Positions 62,226-64,000 of a DNA stretch of 64,000 nucleotides are shown here, in pieces. The notes under the pieces are model-generated. The model did no database searches and had not been told where the DNA came from. It was given only the letters and a program-made list of their open reading frames with translations. Position 1 is the stretch's first letter, and the number at the start of each line of letters is the position of its first letter. Both the position numbers and the translations under genes were made by a program. Origin of the DNA: Cellvibrio polysaccharolyticus (GTDB lineage Bacteria > Pseudomonadota > Gammaproteobacteria > Pseudomonadales > Cellvibrionaceae); contig NZ_PRDL01000001.1 of assembly GCF_015182315.1 (NCBI RefSeq), forward strand, positions 2,790,001 through 2,854,000, written 5' to 3'.

Positions 62226-62427
62226 ATTATTATTCCTGGGTCAACGGGAATATTTCGGGTAAAGCAACAACCAAAACAATACAACAGCGACATCCAATCA
62301 ACCACCCCACCGGCTCGCTAGCGGGTTAAATTCACCATAACAAATTATTCCCTTATGACACTCCCAAATACGCAGTAGCGATGGGTTTACTTTATCCCTA
62401 ATACTGTATCTATACCCGGTTTAATGC

Positions 62428-62465
62428 AAAAAAAGCGCGCAACATTGCTGCTACGCGCTTTTTCA
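62428..62465 (-). terminator. terminator after TonB receptor 2
   Basis: AAAAGCGCG (62431-62439) pairs with CGCGCTTTT around a 14-nt loop, with seven T on the minus strand. It lies about 30 nt past the receptor stop and separates it from the cupin operon. Confidence 0.8.
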
Positions 62466-62495
62466 ATCAGTACCATTTATTAACTTTTTCCAACA

Positions 62496-64000
62496 TTAGA
62501 AGTTGGCACGAACACTCAGAGCATAACGACGGTCAGTGGTAAAACTCAATGCATCCGTTTTAACACCGGCCTGGTTCATTTGATAACGGGTTTTGGTTTC
62601 ATCATTCAACAGGTTGCTACCTTCAACACCAATTTTCCAATTGTCGTTGATGGTGTAATACAAGCTGGCATCCACCATACCTTGAGCTTTGGCAAAAGCG
62701 GGAACATATTCCTCGGATTCACGCAACGTCAGCAAATACTCGGAGCGCCAGGTGTACGCAATGCGGAATGAAATATCGCTGTATTCGTACATGCCCACAA
62801 TATTCATGTTCTGGTCCGAGTAACCTTGCAATGGCAAGCCACTGAACACACGGAAGGCGTGACGACTGTCATTAACACGCGATCCGTCTTCCTTGAAGCC
62901 GAGCGAACCTCCTGCTACATCGTTAGGATCTTCCAAACCTTTCTGGTCAATGTAGGTGTAGTTAAATTGCAAACCCAGACCACTCCATGCCCCGGGCAGG
63001 AAGTCGTAGAACTGCGAGTAGGAGAACTCTACGCCGCGGATCGTACCTGAACCGGTATTTGCCGGACCGTAGGCTGATACATCGTAAGTCATACCGTTGT
63101 AAGCAACGTCCAGATCGAATTGTCTGTTGCGGATGATGTTATCCAGCTTTTTCTGGAACAGACCCACGGTGACAGAACCTGCCGGTGCAAAGTACCACTC
63201 TGTACTCAAGTCAAAGTTTACTGACTCTTCCGGTTCCAGATAAGGGTTGCTGGCCAAGGCTGTCAAATTCATGTTATCGAGCGCAATAACCGGGTTGGTC
63301 GCATCACTTTGCGGCAAGCTCGGGTCTTGTAATCTGACATCGTAATCCAGGCTCATCACCGTGATGTTACGAGTATCCATCAAGCTCGGGTAGTACAAGC
63401 CTTTGGATACACCAAAGCGCACTACAACATCATCAGCCACACCAAAGCTGAGGTTCAAGCTTGGCAATACCGTATCGTAATCTGTACCTTTTACAGTACT
63501 CAACGAAGACTCACCGGTAGCAAGATCATAAAGCGCTTTGTGATCGCGCTGCATGACTTCATTGCGCGAGCTGCCTTCAATACCACGAGTATCTGCCAAA
63601 GGTTGCACCAATGCCCCGGTGGATTCCAATTCATAATTCACATAACGCAGACCCACGTTACCCTTCATCGGCACTCTCAATTCATCAAACTCAAAATCAC
63701 CACGAACATAAAACTCGGTACGTTTTTCATTGGATGAACTGATGTTATGCGCAGCGTATGGCCCTTCTACACGGTTAGGCTTATCGGTGTAAGGCACATA
63801 GGTGCCAGTACAAATACCGTTATTAGCTGCACTGCTGGTCGCGTTATGCCAGCCATCTTTACAACCCTGACGAAGGGAGTCGGCATAATTTTTTACCAGT
63901 TCCATTTTCGGGAACAGGAAGCTGTCTACATTGCCTTTCAGCACTTTGCCGTTATAAAAATCAGAGAAGTTCACACGCTCGAACAAGTGAGGCTGATTTA
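62496..64000 (-). CDS. TonB-dependent outer-membrane receptor 2 (N-terminus cut off)
   Basis: The C-terminal 501 or so residues of a TonB-dependent receptor; the frame is open to the right window edge, so the signal peptide, TonB box and plug are missing. Barrel features: FYVRGDFEFDELRVPMKGNVGLRYVNYELES, LPSLNLSFGVADDVVVRFGVSKGLYYPSLMD, PYLEPEESVNFDLSTEWYFAPAGSVTVGLFQKKLDN, and the end RRYALSVRANF with terminal Phe. The layout matches TonB receptor 1, especially the E-S-x-N-FD-x-STEWY segment, so both belong to the same long class. It heads cluster 2. Ligand unknown. Confidence 0.93.
   Translation of the reverse strand, partial: NQPHLFERVNFSDFYNGKVLKGNVDSFLFPKMELVKNYADSLRQGCKDGWHNATSSAANNGICTGTYVPYTDKPNRVEGPYAAHNISSSNEKRTEFYVRGDFEFDELRVPMKGNVGLRYVNYELESTGALVQPLADTRGIEGSSRNEVMQRDHKALYDLATGESSLSTVKGTDYDTVLPSLNLSFGVADDVVVRFGVSKGLYYPSLMDTRNITVMSLDYDVRLQDPSLPQSDATNPVIALDNMNLTALASNPYLEPEESVNFDLSTEWYFAPAGSVTVGLFQKKLDNIIRNRQFDLDVAYNGMTYDVSAYGPANTGSGTIRGVEFSYSQFYDFLPGAWSGLGLQFNYTYIDQKGLEDPNDVAGGSLGFKEDGSRVNDSRHAFRVFSGLPLQGYSDQNMNIVGMYEYSDISFRIAYTWRSEYLLTLRESEEYVPAFAKAQGMVDASLYYTINDNWKIGVEGSNLLNDETKTRYQMNQAGVKTDALSFTTDRRYALSVRANF

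Noticed and set aside
62400..62425. ACTGTATCTATACC as a LexA-like site upstream of the cupin operon
   Set aside because: Only the CTGT half is present; the ACAG half is missing at the required spacing.

Overview
The window is chromosomal DNA of a gammaproteobacterium. The gene content and order point to the Cellvibrionaceae (Cellvibrio-like): sdhCDAB-sucA divergent from a hexameric-type gltA, mnmA-hflD-purB, mutS-fdxA near pncC-recA-recX, and above all two loci pairing very long carbohydrate-type TonB-dependent receptors with flavin-dependent 'tryptophan halogenase' family proteins. No rRNA, tRNA, insertion sequence, integrase or CRISPR array was seen. Taxonomic placement is inference from family resemblance only.

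Layout. 1-7.4 kb: TCA-cycle block, sucA (cut by the left edge) and sdhBADC on the minus strand, gltA on the plus strand behind a strong sigma70-type promoter. 7.6-11.7 kb: a 1357-residue secreted/multi-pass membrane protein of unrecognised family. 11.8-14.0 kb: minus-strand DUF350 / DUF1190 lipoprotein / glutathionylspermidine-synthase-like operon (YjfL-YjfM-YjfC type). 14.1-16.2 kb: a radical SAM protein with a helix-hairpin-helix tail overlapping a DUF4130 (TIGR03915-type) gene, behind a near-consensus LexA box. 16.3-25.1 kb: halogenase cluster 1 (TonB receptor, halogenase C, SapC family, halogenase B, halogenase A), with two LacI-type palindromes overlapping possible -35 elements in the long region upstream of the receptor.

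25.7-35.4 kb: housekeeping genes mnmA, hflD, an EamA transporter, purB, roxA, a DUF7931-like protein, an HU-family protein with an N-terminal Lys/Ala/Pro histone-H1-like tail, a HIT protein and proS. 35.5-40.5 kb: a LamG-like secreted protein and an RND efflux pump with its adaptor. 40.9-47.2 kb: recX, a DUF4136 lipoprotein, recA (with one good and one imperfect LexA box), pncC, mutS, fdxA. 47.3-57.3 kb: MaoC-like hydratase, UspE-like protein, DUF3313 lipoprotein, polysaccharide deacetylase, purL, mltF (preceded by a translationally coupled 22-codon leader ORF), tadA and a DUF1653 protein.

57.4-64 kb: halogenase cluster 2, minus strand: a TonB receptor (cut by the right edge), then after a terminator a JmjC-like cupin, two halogenases and a small secreted beta-sandwich-like protein. 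The two clusters together hold five FAD-dependent halogenase-family proteins; all keep the FAD-binding GGGxAGW motif, the catalytic Lys and the EPLE Glu. They are tied to outer-membrane uptake receptors rather than to any biosynthetic cluster. This is the least understood and most interesting system in the window.
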